Shown: positions 9,323 through 19,437, counted from the first letter of the stretch. The stretch: DNA of 64,000 nucleotides from Escherichia sp. E4742 (GCF_005843885.1 NZ_CP040443.1:3658001-3722000); one strand, 5' to 3'. Notes: generated by a model not told the origin, from the letters alone. Made by a program: numbers and translations.

Positions 9323-9900
9323 CAGTTACCCAGCGTGGTGGAGACGCGTGCAGGCGTTGCTGTGGTATCCGTTGTTGCCGACGTTTCTTCGTCGGAACGG
9401 ACGTCCGCAGCGCGAATGCTTGGCAGCTTACGAATAAGCTGTTCGGCGGCACGGTCGTACATCTCTTTAATGATCATGTCCTGCTCGTTATCTTTCGCTA
9501 ACGCCATTTGCGGGTTATCGAAGAACGAACGGAAGACTTTGGCGCTAATCGGGTAGATATCTCGTCCAGGAATCAATACCGACGCGCTAACAGTCATCAC
9601 CATCTGATATTCCGCAGTTTGACCATTACGGAAAACCGACGCGGTATCCTGTGAGATTGATACAGCGCCCAGGCGCAGGGATGGAACGTCCTTACGCGTG
9701 GTTTCTTTATCGAGCAACTCGACACCGTTCAGACGTAACTGGTTACGCACCGCACGGCTTAACGGCCCGTTCGGATCGCCTGAGTCCAGGATCATGACCT
9801 TCATAGTGGAAGGAACCTGCGTGGTATCACGCAGATGCCAGCCACACCCGGCGGTGATTAACACCGCCAGAGATAACAACAATGTTGCCAGATATCGCAC
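9322..9900 (-). CDS. lptE: LPS-assembly lipoprotein LptE
   Basis: LptE plugs the LptD beta-barrel in the outer membrane and helps deliver lipopolysaccharide to the cell surface. The 192-residue precursor has a short signal peptide with lipobox ITAGC (Cys near 19), then GWHLRD at the mature N-terminus. The C-terminal tail is Thr/Ala-rich and looks disordered. It lies 14 bp downstream of leuS and overlaps holA by one base. The older name is rlpB. Confidence 0.97.
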   Translation of the reverse strand: MRYLATLLLSLAVLITAGCGWHLRDTTQVPSTMKVMILDSGDPNGPLSRAVRNQLRLNGVELLDKETTRKDVPSLRLGAVSISQDTASVFRNGQTAEYQMVMTVSASVLIPGRDIYPISAKVFRSFFDNPQMALAKDNEQDMIIKEMYDRAAEQLIRKLPSIRAADVRSDEETSATTDTTATPARVSTTLGN

Positions 9901-9914
9901 GCTTCCTCCCGCGC

Positions 9915-12497
9915 TTAGCCAACGACCAGATTGAGGAGTTTACCTGGTACGTAAATCACTTTACGCACGGTAACGCCATCAAGATATTTTGCTACCAGAT
10001 GTTCCTGGCCAGCACGTTCACGAACCTGTTCTTCCGTTGCATCCACCGGAACGGTGATTTTGGCACGGACTTTACCGTTAACCTGAACAACGACCAGCGT
10101 GGAGTCTTCCACCATCGCTTTTTCGTCAGCCACCGGCCACGGCGCGTTGTCGATATCGCCTTCGCCTTTCAGCTCCTGCCACAGCGTGAAACAGATGTGT
10201 GGGGTGAACGGGTTAAGCATACGAACTACCGCCAGCAGCGCTTCCTGCATCAGGGCGCGATCCTGCTCGCCATCGGTCGGTGCTTTCGCCAGTTTGTTCA
10301 TCAGCTCCATAATCGCCGCAATTGCGGTGTTGAAGGTCTGACGGCGGCCGATATCATCGGTCACTTTAGCGATCGTTTTATGCACATCGCGACGCAGCGC
10401 TTTCTGATCTTCAGTCAGTGCATCAACGTTCAGTGCCGCAACATCACCTTTTGCAGTGTGCTCGTAAACCAGTTTCCAGACACGTTTCAGGAAGCGGTTA
10501 GCCCCTTCCACGCCGGACTCCTGCCATTCAAGAGTCATATCCGCCGGAGAAGCGAACATCATAAACAGACGAACGGTGTCCGCGCCGTAACGTTCAACCA
10601 TCACCTGCGGGTCGATACCGTTGTTCTTCGACTTGGACATTTTGCTCATGCCGGTATAAACCAGCTCATGGCCTGCCGCGTCTTTCGCTTTCACGATACG
10701 GCCTTTTTCGTCACGTTCAACGATAGCATCAACCGGGGAAACCCAGTTACGTTCGCCGTTTTCACCAACATAGTAGAAGGCATCTGCCAGCACCATACCC
10801 TGACACAGCAACTGTTTCGCTGGTTCGTCAGAATTCACCATGCCTGCATCACGCATCAGTTTGTGGAAGAAGCGGAAGTAGAGCAGGTGCATGATGGCGT
10901 GTTCGATACCACCAATGTAGATATCCACCGGCAGCCAGTAGTTAGCCGCTTCGGAATCCAGCATACCTTCTTTGTACTCTGGGCAAGTGTAGCGCGCATA
11001 GTACCAGGAGGACTCCATAAAGGTGTCGAAAGTGTCGGTTTCACGTAGCGCAGGCATACCGTTAACGGTGGTTTTCGCCCACTCAGGATCTGCTTTAATC
11101 GGGCTTGTAATGCCGTCCATCACCACATCTTCCGGCAGGATCACCGGCAGCTGGTCGTCCGGGGTCGGCATTACAGTACCGTCTTCCAGCGTCACCATCG
11201 GAATCGGCGCACCCCAGTAACGTTGACGGGAAACACCCCAGTCGCGCAGGCGATAGTTTACTTTACGCTCGCCAACACCCATTGCCGTCAGTTTATCGGC
11301 GATGGCGTTGAAGGCCGCTTCATGGTCAAGACCGTTGAACTCGCCAGAGTTGAACAGCACGCCTTTTTCAGTCAGTGCCTGCTGAGAAAGATCGGGTTCA
11401 GAACCATCAGCCGCCAGGATAACCGGTTTGATGTTCAGGCCGTATTTAGAGGCAAACTCGTAGTCGCGCTGGTCGTGACCCGGAACCGCCATGACTGCGC
11501 CCGTGCCGTATTCCATCAATACAAAGTTTGCTGCCCAAACGGGAATTTCTTCGCCCGTTAATGGGTGAACCGCTTTAAAGCCAGTATCGACACCTTTTTT
11601 CTCCATCGTCGCCATTTCGGCTTCGGCAACTTTGGTGTTACGGCATTCGTCAATAAAGGCCGCCAGTTCGGGATTATTTTCCGCCGCTTTCTGCGCCAGC
11701 GGATGACCTGCCGCTACCGCCAGGTAGGTACAACCCATAAAGGTGTCTGGGCGAGTAGTATAAACAGTCAGCGTGTTGTCATAGTCGTTAACGTTGAAGG
11801 TGATTTCTACGCCTTCGGAACGACCGATCCAGTTACGCTGCATGGTTTTAACGGTGTCTGGCCAGTGATCCAGTTTATCCAGATCGTTGAGCAGTTCGTC
11901 AGCGTAAGCGGTGATTTTGATAAACCACTGCGGGATCTCTTTACGTTCAACTTTGGTATCGCAGCGCCAGCAGCAGCCGTCGATAACCTGTTCGTTCGCC
12001 AGTACGGTCTGGTCGTTCGGGCACCAGTTGACCGCAGAGGTCTTCTTATACACCAGGCCTTTTTTATACAGCTCGGTGAAGAATTTCTGTTCCCAACGGT
12101 AGTATTCTGGCGTACAGGTTGCCAGCTCGCGGCTCCAGTCATAACCAAAGCCCAGCATTTTGAGCTGGTTTTTCATGTACGCGATGTTGTCGTACGTCCA
12201 CGGTGCTGGCGCGGTGTTGTTTTTTACCGCCGCGCCTTCCGCAGGCAGACCAAACGCGTCCCAGCCGATCGGCTGCAGAACGTTTTTGCCCAGCATGCGC
12301 TGGTAACGGGCGATCACGTCACCGATGGTGTAGTTACGTACGTGGCCCATGTGTAGTCGACCAGAAGGATAGGGAAGCATAGACAGGCAGTAATACTTCT
12401 CTTTGCTCTCGTCTTCGGTTACTTCAAATGTGCGCTTCTCATCCCAATGAAGCTGTACTTTGGATTCTATCTCTTCCGGGCGGTATTGCTCTTGCAT
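9915..12497 (-). CDS. leuS: Leucyl-tRNA synthetase LeuS
   Basis: LeuS charges tRNA-Leu with leucine in the cytoplasm. The start at [12 protein letters not shown] gives the standard 860 residues; an in-frame extension of eight residues upstream is not favoured. The class I signatures are present: HMGH in [13 protein letters not shown] near residue 42, and KMSKS in [12 protein letters not shown] near 619. The CP1 editing domain (~225-415) contains the conserved Thr-rich TTRPDTFMG region. It heads the leuS-lptE-holA-nadD-cobC operon. Confidence 0.98.
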
Positions 12498-12732
12498 GGC
12501 AGCCAGTGGTCCTGTTTTCATTACGGCTACAAAAGTAGCGTTAGAGGTGGTTTTTCAGATCCGCATAGCATAGCCCAAACGTCCGCGTCAAAACAGCCTT
12601 TCGCGCACTCGACGTTGAAATCGCACAGCGGTAATCCTTGCACGAATTTACACACTCTGTGGGCAGTCTTGCAAAGTTGAGCGTAAATAACGTCTATTAT
12701 TATAGCCAGTTAACGACACGGGAGATGAAATG
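12498..12732. other. Divergent region leuS / ybeL
   Basis: This 235-bp gap lies between two divergent genes and should carry both promoters. An AT-rich stretch around 12684-12712 (TAAATAACGTCTATTATTATAG) is a plausible -10 region for ybeL. No repeats or RNA genes are visible. Confidence 0.4.
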
Positions 12733-13215
12733 ATGAACAAGGTTGCTCAATATTACCGTGAACTGGTGGCGTCATTAAGCGAGCGACTGCGTAATGGCGA
12801 ACGCGATATCGATGCACTGGTAGAACAGGCGCGTGAGCGTGTAATAAAAACAGGGGAGTTAACGCGGACCGAGGTCGATGAACTGACTCGGGCCGTCAGA
12901 CGTGACCTGGAAGAGTTCGCCATGAGCTATGAAGAGAGCCTGAAGGAAGAATCCGACAGCGTTTTTATGCGGGTGATTAAAGAAAGCCTCTGGCAGGAAC
13001 TGGCGGACATCACCGATAAAACGCAGCTTGAATGGCGTGAAGTTTTCCAGGATCTCAATCATCACGGGGTTTATCACAGCGGAGAAGTTGTAGGGCTGGG
13101 GAATCTGGTCTGCGAGAAATGTCACTTCCATCTCCCGATCTACACGCCGGAAGTGCTGACGCTATGCCCGAAGTGTGGTCATGATCAGTTCCAGAGACGT
13201 CCGTTCGAGCCGTAA
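12733..13215 (+). CDS. ybeL: YbeL, zinc-ribbon-containing DUF1451 protein
   Basis: The 160-residue protein is rich in charged helices in its N-terminal two thirds (~5-110, many Glu/Arg, possibly coiled coil). It ends in a zinc ribbon with paired cysteines CEKC and CPKC about 20 residues apart (~128-155). This is the DUF1451 family, whose function I do not know. An ATG codon immediately upstream is an alternative start. It stands alone, divergent from leuS and convergent with ybeQ, with a terminator hairpin between. Confidence 0.92.
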   Translation: MNKVAQYYRELVASLSERLRNGERDIDALVEQARERVIKTGELTRTEVDELTRAVRRDLEEFAMSYEESLKEESDSVFMRVIKESLWQELADITDKTQLEWREVFQDLNHHGVYHSGEVVGLGNLVCEKCHFHLPIYTPEVLTLCPKCGHDQFQRRPFEP

Positions 13216-13248
13216 TAGTTTGATTTCGCACACCAATAAAGAGAATTT

Positions 13249-13280
13249 GGGCCGAATGAAATTCCCCGGCCCTTGTTTTT
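13249..13280 (+). terminator. Terminator between convergent ybeL and ybeQ
   Basis: The stem GGGCCG / CGGCCC is followed by TTGTTTTT on the + strand, fitting intrinsic termination of ybeL. It may also act on leftward ybeQ transcripts, with less U-richness. Confidence 0.75.
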
Positions 13281-13284
13281 ATCT

Positions 13285-14262
13285 CTACAGTAAATCTTCA
13301 ATCTCACGGATTTCTTGACTGACATCTCTGGTACCGGATGACTGAACTTTACGATACAGGTCGAGAGCCTGTCGGAGATCGACAGGTCTTCCTTCTCCGT
13401 AGTGATACATAATGGCCAGGTTATACCAGGCAGTGGCGTCATTGCATTCAGCGGCTTTCGTAAACCATTCAAAGGCGGCCTGATAATCTTTCTCAACACC
13501 TTGTCCGTGTTTATACATATAACCGATGTTGACGTAAGCGCCGACGCTTTCCTGAGCGGCAGCCTTCAGATACCAGTACATCGCTTGCTTATAGTCCTGG
13601 TCCACCCCTTCGCCAGCGTTATAAGCCCACGCAATTTGAAACTGGGCGTGCCGATTACCCTGCTGTGCGCTTTTCAAATACCAGAATGCGGCGAGTGTCT
13701 TGTTTTGAGCAACGCCTTTTCCGTCTTCATAAAGATCGGCCAGATTGTCTTGCGCGTAACTATGGCCTTGCAATGCAGCTTGTTTGTACCAGAAAAATGC
13801 CAGCGCATAGTCTTGTGCGACTCCGTTGCCGTTTCTGTACATCCACGCAAGATTATTTTGCGCATAAGACATTCCGCTCTCCGCGGCTATCTGATACCAG
13901 GCAACAGCTTCTTTATAGTTAGGATCTTCTCCACGATCCAGTATCCAGCCAAGGGCGTTGGAAGCGAAAGTATGTCCTTGAAGGGCCGCTTTTTTCAGCC
14001 AAAAGATGGCTTGCTCATTATCTTTATGGCGGCTTTTATCCTCGGAGTATTTCCGCCCTAAGGAATATTGTGCTTCACAATGGTCTTGCCCGGCGGCAAG
14101 CTTTAGCCAGTAAAAGGCCTTTTCGTCGTCCGGAGAGTCAATTGCACTATCGCGATTGTAATAAAATCCAACAATATATTGAGCCTCAATATCGCCTTTT
14201 TCAGCACGTTCGATAATCTCATCTATTGATAAATTATCGCAGCAACTTGACGTAAAAATCAT
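13285..14262 (-). CDS. ybeQ: YbeQ, Sel1-repeat protein
   Basis: The 325-residue protein consists almost entirely of Sel1-like (TPR-related) repeats of about 36 residues. Roughly eight can be counted, with recurring patterns such as A...W..KAA.QG...AQ and LG.MY..G.GV..D. Sel1 repeats are protein-interaction scaffolds. No signal peptide is evident, so it is probably cytoplasmic. The start MIFTSSC is favoured by AAGGAAAT spacing over an ATG six bases upstream. It is divergent from ybeR and belongs to the cassette that also holds djlB, ybeT, ybeU, djlC and hscC. Its partner is not known; a chaperone-adaptor role is inference from context. Confidence 0.92.
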   Translation of the reverse strand: MIFTSSCCDNLSIDEIIERAEKGDIEAQYIVGFYYNRDSAIDSPDDEKAFYWLKLAAGQDHCEAQYSLGRKYSEDKSRHKDNEQAIFWLKKAALQGHTFASNALGWILDRGEDPNYKEAVAWYQIAAESGMSYAQNNLAWMYRNGNGVAQDYALAFFWYKQAALQGHSYAQDNLADLYEDGKGVAQNKTLAAFWYLKSAQQGNRHAQFQIAWAYNAGEGVDQDYKQAMYWYLKAAAQESVGAYVNIGYMYKHGQGVEKDYQAAFEWFTKAAECNDATAWYNLAIMYHYGEGRPVDLRQALDLYRKVQSSGTRDVSQEIREIEDLL

Positions 14263-14425
14263 TATCATTTCCTTATGGTTGCAGATAAAGCATATTATAT
14301 TTTTATATGTTCCATTTTTGCGTAAGCCTTATTTTATGCGTATTATGTTGCGTCAGAAAAATATAAATAAATGAGCCTCGCAATGTAGTTAATATTCATT
14401 GAATGAATATTTAAGGATAAATTAT

Positions 14426-15133
14426 ATGGACATGGAGTCGCAAAAAATATTGTTTGCACTTTCCACTCCGATGGAAATACGCAATGAATGCTGTTTACCT
14501 TCGCATTCATCCCCCAAAATGTATTTAGGTACATGCTTTTTTGACCTTTCTTCCTCCTGGGGAATTGATGACCGTGATGACCTGCTGCGCACAATTCACC
14601 GAATGATCGATAACGGTCATGCTGCACGGTTGGCTGGGTTTTATCACCACTGGTTTCGTTATTCGCCATGTGAATGGCGTGACTATCTTGCTGAATTAAA
14701 TGAGCAAGGTCAGGCTTACGCGCAATTTGTCGCTAGCACCGCCGAATGCTGTGGCAAAGGGGGGATCAAAGCCTGGGATTATGTCCGGATGGGTTTTTTA
14801 AGCCGGATGGGCGTACTTAATAACTGGTTGAGTGAAGAAGAAAGTCTATGGATCCAGTCGCGCATTCATCTACGGACTCTACGTTATTATAGTAACTGGC
14901 GGCAATACTTTGCCGGTTATACCTTTGGTCGGCAATATTGGCAGTCTCCCGAGGATGATAATCTGCCTTTATTACGTGAATTCTTAGCGCGTAAAGAATA
15001 CGACGATTCTGGCAATGATATGTTTTATCAATTATTTGCCAGTGACGATGCATATTACGCGACCTTACCCTGGCAACCACTGGCTGACTACCCCGCATGC
15101 CCGGAAACGCTTAAGGATATGAGCGACCTATGA
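14426..15133 (+). CDS. ybeR: YbeR, DUF1266 family protein
   Basis: The 235-residue protein belongs to the DUF1266 family. It is clearly a paralogue of YbeU in this window: both share SSSWGI..RDDL near residue 45, the block GGIKAWDYVRMGFLSR with GVLNNWL (~120-145), and a common end LKD.SDL. A cysteine pair precedes the block (ECCGKGG; MCCGEGG in YbeU). It has no signal peptide and its function is not known. An AAGGAT sequence precedes the start. Its last four bases overlap the djlB start (ATGA), so the two proteins are probably made together and may act together. Confidence 0.92.
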   Translation: MDMESQKILFALSTPMEIRNECCLPSHSSPKMYLGTCFFDLSSSWGIDDRDDLLRTIHRMIDNGHAARLAGFYHHWFRYSPCEWRDYLAELNEQGQAYAQFVASTAECCGKGGIKAWDYVRMGFLSRMGVLNNWLSEEESLWIQSRIHLRTLRYYSNWRQYFAGYTFGRQYWQSPEDDNLPLLREFLARKEYDDSGNDMFYQLFASDDAYYATLPWQPLADYPACPETLKDMSDL

Positions 15134-16557
15134 AAAATTGCTGGAAGATCCTCGACATAGAGGAAACGACTGACGTCGATATTATCCGTCGCGCTTATCT
15201 GGGGTTGTTACCGTCCTTTCATCCAGAAACCGATCCACAGGGCTTTAAACAACTGCGTCAGGCGTATGAGGAGGCGCTACGGATTGCGCAGTCGCCTGCT
15301 AAATCTGTTTGGCAACCAGAAGAGCATGAAGTTGCAGAACATGAAATTCTGCTCGCCTTTCGTGCGTTACTTGTCTCTGATAGCGAACGTTTTCTGCCCT
15401 CCGCCTGGCAGCGATTCATTCAGCAATTAAATTATTGCTCGATGGAAGAGATTGATGAACTACGCTGGTCGCTGTGCACAATAGCCATGAACACTGCCCA
15501 TTTATCCTTCGAGTGCGTGGTGTTATTAGCAGAAAGATTGCGGTGGTTGCAGGAGGAAAACGTCGGGGAAATAGACGAAGAAGAACTGGAATCCTTTTTA
15601 TATGCCATTGCGAAGGGGAATGTTTTTAACTTCCAGACCATTCTGCATCTGTCCGTTGCCGTACAAAATGAAACCATTGATTTTTACCAAATGTTCGCTC
15701 GGATTTGGTCATCGCATCCAGAATGGCTGACACTGTATTTAGCGCAATATCGCGCAGTGATTATCCCCGATGATGCAAAACTGCACAGAAATTTACTGTG
15801 CTGGTATACCTCAAGCCGCGTGGGAATACCCGAACTCCTGGATTACGCCCGGTCGTGGCGGGAAGCTGAACCTGATAATGAAGATGCGCGTTATTATGAA
15901 TACGCGCAACGCGTCTATTGTGGAGAAGGCGAAAACCTGCTGGCAGAACTTTGTGACTACTGGCGCGAGTCTCCCTCTACCCAGGCGGATGCATTAATGT
16001 TGCAATGGTGCCGTCAGCATCGGGTCGATTATTACCCGTTAGTAGTGATGATGATTGAAGCTCGTGAACTGGTTAACGATCAGGGTAAACCGCTACTTTA
16101 TGTCCCCGGCGACAGCGCCCGTACGCGCTTTCAATTATACGAAATACTCAGCCATGAAAAACTCTCTGCGCTGGGGCGTTCTCTGGTCGAGATGGTTTTG
16201 CACAAAGGGCGTAAGCCGCGAATCTCATTCACGCGTGATACAGAGCATCCCTTATGGCCATTATATTTAGTTGCTAAACAATTAGTACTGGCGAACCAAC
16301 CTACAGAAGAATCATTAATGCCGATCGTCGCTCGTCTTGATGCAGAAGATCGTTGCCCACTGGAAGCATTAATTATTCGTCGATTATTAATTCAGTCGGC
16401 GAATTTTGCCGGGCAACAAACCATCGAGCCAGAGCCGAAATCGAAGCCAATGCCCGTTGACGATGGTGGACCGGGCTGCCTGGGCGTCATCAAAATTATT
16501 TTCTACATTTTTATCTTTGCCGGTTTGATAGGGAAAATACTCCATCTAGTGGGTTGA
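15130..16557 (+). CDS. djlB: DjlB, membrane-anchored J-domain-like protein
   Basis: The 475-residue protein starts with a short J-domain-like region (~1-55): CWKILDI, the helix II stretch IIRRAYLGLLPSF, then HPETDPQGF and ALRIAQ. The canonical HPD tripeptide is HPE here. A long helical middle region follows, and a single hydrophobic segment (~448-472) at the very C-terminus suggests a tail anchor with the J region in the cytoplasm. Known work links DjlB and DjlC to the Hsp70 HscC, encoded nearby. It is translationally coupled to ybeR. It is a diverged duplicate of djlC downstream, sharing most of its length. Confidence 0.93.
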   Translation: MKNCWKILDIEETTDVDIIRRAYLGLLPSFHPETDPQGFKQLRQAYEEALRIAQSPAKSVWQPEEHEVAEHEILLAFRALLVSDSERFLPSAWQRFIQQLNYCSMEEIDELRWSLCTIAMNTAHLSFECVVLLAERLRWLQEENVGEIDEEELESFLYAIAKGNVFNFQTILHLSVAVQNETIDFYQMFARIWSSHPEWLTLYLAQYRAVIIPDDAKLHRNLLCWYTSSRVGIPELLDYARSWREAEPDNEDARYYEYAQRVYCGEGENLLAELCDYWRESPSTQADALMLQWCRQHRVDYYPLVVMMIEARELVNDQGKPLLYVPGDSARTRFQLYEILSHEKLSALGRSLVEMVLHKGRKPRISFTRDTEHPLWPLYLVAKQLVLANQPTEESLMPIVARLDAEDRCPLEALIIRRLLIQSANFAGQQTIEPEPKSKPMPVDDGGPGCLGVIKIIFYIFIFAGLIGKILHLVG

Positions 16558-16566
16558 AACTCAACC

Positions 16567-17121
16567 TTAATGTGCGGGAAGTTCAGCGAGTATTCTTTCC
16601 GCATTTTTGTAATGTTGTTTTGCGGCTAGTTTTAACCATTTGCGAGCTTCATAATTGTTAGCGTTAATGCCCGTACCGTTTCTGTAGATCAAACCCAATG
16701 TATATTGTGCATGAACATACCCTTGTTCAGCTGCTTCCTTATACCAGAGAATTGCTTTACGGGTATCTGGTTTGACTCCCAGACCTTTCAGGTAGATCCA
16801 CCCCAGTTTACTTTGTGCGCGCGGATTTTCCTGTTCTGCTGATTGCTCATACCAGTATCTCGCCTGTGTATAATCCAGTGGTTTACCGTCGCTACCATGA
16901 AGATAAAATTCGCCAAGGCGATATTGCGACGTTGAGTGACCATGAATCGCGGAAAGCTCCGTTGCTGCTGTGGTAAACGGAAGACTGCCTAGTGATCTTA
17001 AATAATCAAAGACATAATTCGCCATAGCTTTATCGCGCAAGGTCGTTTTCTTAGGTTGGCTAATACAAGTGATAGCCGCAACTATAAATATTGCGAATAT
17101 AAAATATATTTTTTTGTTCAT
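16567..17121 (-). CDS. ybeT: YbeT, exported or membrane-anchored Sel1-repeat protein
   Basis: This 184-residue Sel1-repeat protein has an N-terminal hydrophobic segment (residues ~4-20, FIFAIFIVAAITC) ending in a Cys. That could be a lipobox of unusual sequence or a simple membrane anchor. Four Sel1-like repeats follow (~65-180), with motifs AQSKLGWIYLKGLGV and AQYTLGLIYRNGTGI. It is thus the envelope counterpart of cytoplasmic YbeQ. The gene runs opposite to its neighbours, ending 9 bp from djlB and divergent from ybeU. That matches the ybeQ/ybeR arrangement one unit upstream. Function is not known. Confidence 0.9.
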   Translation of the reverse strand: MNKKIYFIFAIFIVAAITCISQPKKTTLRDKAMANYVFDYLRSLGSLPFTTAATELSAIHGHSTSQYRLGEFYLHGSDGKPLDYTQARYWYEQSAEQENPRAQSKLGWIYLKGLGVKPDTRKAILWYKEAAEQGYVHAQYTLGLIYRNGTGINANNYEARKWLKLAAKQHYKNAERILAELPAH

Positions 17122-17222
17122 TTATCAATACTTCGATTTTCTTTTTATTTTGAAAGCGTCAAGTTTATACTCATCATTAATAAAAAAGTAGTCAGTTAAT
17201 GTACTTAAAGGATTGTTAATAA

Positions 17223-17930
17223 ATGGATAAGGAAGAACAACGCCTTCTATTTGCGCTTTCTACGCCAATGGAGATTCTTAATAAGGGATGCAAGCCTGCA
17301 CATGACTCGCCAAAAATGTATACCGGAATAAAAGAATTTGATCTGTCATCATCCTGGGGAATAAATAATCGTGATGATTTAATTCAGACTATTTACCAAA
17401 TGACCGATGATGGTCACGCAAATGATTTAGCCGGGTTATATCTGGCATGGCATCGCTCTTCACCTGAAGAATGGAAAGCATTAATTGCTGGTGGCTCTGA
17501 CAGAGGGCTGATTTATACCCAATTTGTTGCACAAACCGCTATGTGCTGCGGGGAAGGGGGAATCAAAGCCTGGGATTATGTTCGAATGGGGTTTCTGTCA
17601 CGGGTCGGTGTGCTCAACAATTGGCTGACGGAAGAAGAGAGTTTATGGCTGCAATCGCGCGTCTATGAACGAGCACACCATTACTATCATAGCTGGATGC
17701 ACTATTTTTCCGCCTATTCGTTAGGACGCCTCTACTGGCAATCCGCTCAGTGTGAAGACAACGCTTCGCTACGCGAGGCGCTGACCTTGTACAAATACGA
17801 TAGCGCCGGGAGTCGGATGTTCGAAGAGCTGGTAGCGGGAAGCGATCGTTTCTATGCCACGCTTCCCTGGCAGCCATTAACTGCCCAACCTGAATGCCCG
17901 GCAACGCTTAAGGATGTGAGCGACCTATGA
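17223..17930 (+). CDS. ybeU: YbeU, DUF1266 family protein
   Basis: The 235-residue paralogue of YbeR has identical length and shared blocks (SSSWGI.NRDDL, GGIKAWDYVRMGFLSR, GVLNNWL, LKDVSDL end). No catalytic motif is recognisable. Trp and Tyr are frequent, as in YbeR. Its stop overlaps the djlC start by four bases (ATGA), exactly as ybeR overlaps djlB. This second copy of the DUF1266-J protein pair indicates tandem duplication of a functional unit. Function is not known. Confidence 0.92.
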   Translation: MDKEEQRLLFALSTPMEILNKGCKPAHDSPKMYTGIKEFDLSSSWGINNRDDLIQTIYQMTDDGHANDLAGLYLAWHRSSPEEWKALIAGGSDRGLIYTQFVAQTAMCCGEGGIKAWDYVRMGFLSRVGVLNNWLTEEESLWLQSRVYERAHHYYHSWMHYFSAYSLGRLYWQSAQCEDNASLREALTLYKYDSAGSRMFEELVAGSDRFYATLPWQPLTAQPECPATLKDVSDL

Positions 17931-19378
17931 AAACATGTTGGCAAATCCTCGAAATCGAAAGCACAACACAAGTTGATATTATCCGTCAGGCTTATCTTGC
18001 TCGCTTACCGTTGTGTCATCCCGAAACCGATCCGCAGGGGTTTAAAGCGTTACGTCAGGCCTATGAAGAGGCGCTGCGGCTGGCGGTCAATCCTGTAGAA
18101 GAATCAGTTGATGAAAAGAGTAACGCCGCAGTTGAACATGAAGCACTGAGCGCATTCAGGGCATTACTGAATTCAGAAAGTGAACGTTTTCAGCCCTCCG
18201 CCTGGCAGAAATTTATTCAGCAGTTAAATAACTACAATATGGAAGAGGTGGATCAATTACGCTGGCCGCTGTGTGCAATCGCTATAGAAGCGCGATATCT
18301 TTCATTAAATTGTGCTTCTTTGCTGGCAGAGCGTTTGAACTGGCATTCATTTAGTGACAGTGAAGGAATGGATGAAGAAGAGCGGGAGGCTTTTCTTGAG
18401 GCCATTCAGGCCGGGGATTGTTTCGATTTTCTCAGCCTTCTGGAATATCCCGTCGCGTTACAGAACCAGACTATTGAGTATTACTTCGCGCTGGAACGCT
18501 GCTGCCGTTACCATCCTGACTATGTCACTGCGTTTTTGGCGATGGAAGGTCCGTGGTTCATTCCTGATGAAGCGAAGTTACATCGCAAACTGTTGCGCTG
18601 GTACAGCTCGCTGCAAACCGGTATGGCGGAACTCATTCCTGTCGCTCAACGGTGGCAAGCGGAAGAACCAGAAAGCGAAGATGCCCGTTATTACCACTGT
18701 GCACAACGGTTGTACTGCGGCGAGGGGGAAAGCCTGCTGCTCGATCTCTGTGCGTACCGGGAGAGTTACCCATCTACACAAGCCGATAATTTATTGTTGC
18801 AGTGGAGCCAGCAACATTGCCCGGATTATTTCGCGCTGTTAGTGATGGTTATTGAAGCGCAGAGCATGATTGATGCACAAGGTAAGCCGCTGAAATATGT
18901 TCCAGGCGAGAGCGCCCGGACGCGGTTGCTATGGGCGGAAATTTTGCATAGCGGAAAATTATCGCCGTTAGGTCAATCGTTTATCGAGTCGTTATTCTTC
19001 AAACGCAAAGCATGGGCGTGGTGGAAATCGAGAGTCGGTAGCGAGACAGGGCAAGATTCACCGTTACTGGATCTGTATCGGGTAGCGGAACAGGTAGTAC
19101 TGGAAGCGTTTCCGAAACAAGAGATGCTGGCCCGCCTGAATGCGCGACTGGAACGAGGAGAAGCACATCCGTTAGAAGCAATTATTACTCACATGCTGTT
19201 GACGAAAGTGAAGCTCGAGCCGGTGGATGCAGATGTCGACGAACCAGCACCTGAAAAACACGAAGAGAAGAATAATGAGAGTGAAAAACCACAGAGCATT
19301 TCCGGTATTATCAAAATCAGCTTAACGGTGCTGGTGATAGGTTATGCTCTCGGCAAAATCGCGATGTTGTTTAGCTGA
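17927..19378 (+). CDS. djlC: DjlC, membrane-anchored J-domain co-chaperone of HscC
   Basis: DjlC is reported to stimulate the ATPase of the Hsp70 HscC. The 483-residue protein has an N-terminal J-like region (CWQILEI, IIRQAYLARLPL, then HPETDPQGF and ALRQAYEEALRLA). As in DjlB, HPE replaces HPD. A long alpha-helical region follows, then an acidic low-complexity stretch (~430-455, EPAPEKHEEKNNESEK) and a C-terminal hydrophobic anchor (~460-482). It is convergent with hscC, separated by a REP-like hairpin, and coupled to ybeU. Confidence 0.94.
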   Translation: MKTCWQILEIESTTQVDIIRQAYLARLPLCHPETDPQGFKALRQAYEEALRLAVNPVEESVDEKSNAAVEHEALSAFRALLNSESERFQPSAWQKFIQQLNNYNMEEVDQLRWPLCAIAIEARYLSLNCASLLAERLNWHSFSDSEGMDEEEREAFLEAIQAGDCFDFLSLLEYPVALQNQTIEYYFALERCCRYHPDYVTAFLAMEGPWFIPDEAKLHRKLLRWYSSLQTGMAELIPVAQRWQAEEPESEDARYYHCAQRLYCGEGESLLLDLCAYRESYPSTQADNLLLQWSQQHCPDYFALLVMVIEAQSMIDAQGKPLKYVPGESARTRLLWAEILHSGKLSPLGQSFIESLFFKRKAWAWWKSRVGSETGQDSPLLDLYRVAEQVVLEAFPKQEMLARLNARLERGEAHPLEAIITHMLLTKVKLEPVDADVDEPAPEKHEEKNNESEKPQSISGIIKISLTVLVIGYALGKIAMLFS

Positions 19379-19398
19379 CGATGTGTTTTTTGCGCCGA

Positions 19399-19430
19399 TG
19401 CCAGATGCAGCGTTTACGCCGCATCTGGCA
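19399..19430. repeat. REP-like palindrome between djlC and hscC
   Basis: The palindrome TGCCAGATGCAGCG / CGCCGCATCTGGCA resembles a REP hairpin and lies between the convergent ends of djlC and hscC. It may stabilise mRNA 3' ends or terminate transcription. Confidence 0.75.
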
Positions 19431-19437
19431 GCCGTGT

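Noticed and set aside
9882..11048. Long rightward open frame (388 codons) antisense to leuS
   Set aside because: It is a shadow of the leuS reading frame: His/Phe/Arg-rich composition typical of antisense frames, no start signal, no recognisable domain.
9915..12521. Longer leuS start (eight extra residues)
   Set aside because: The family start is [12 protein letters not shown]; the extension has no conservation that I know.
14399..14425. Nine-codon N-terminal extension of ybeR
   Set aside because: The ATG at 14426 matches the paralogue ybeU (both 235 residues) and follows AAGGAT.
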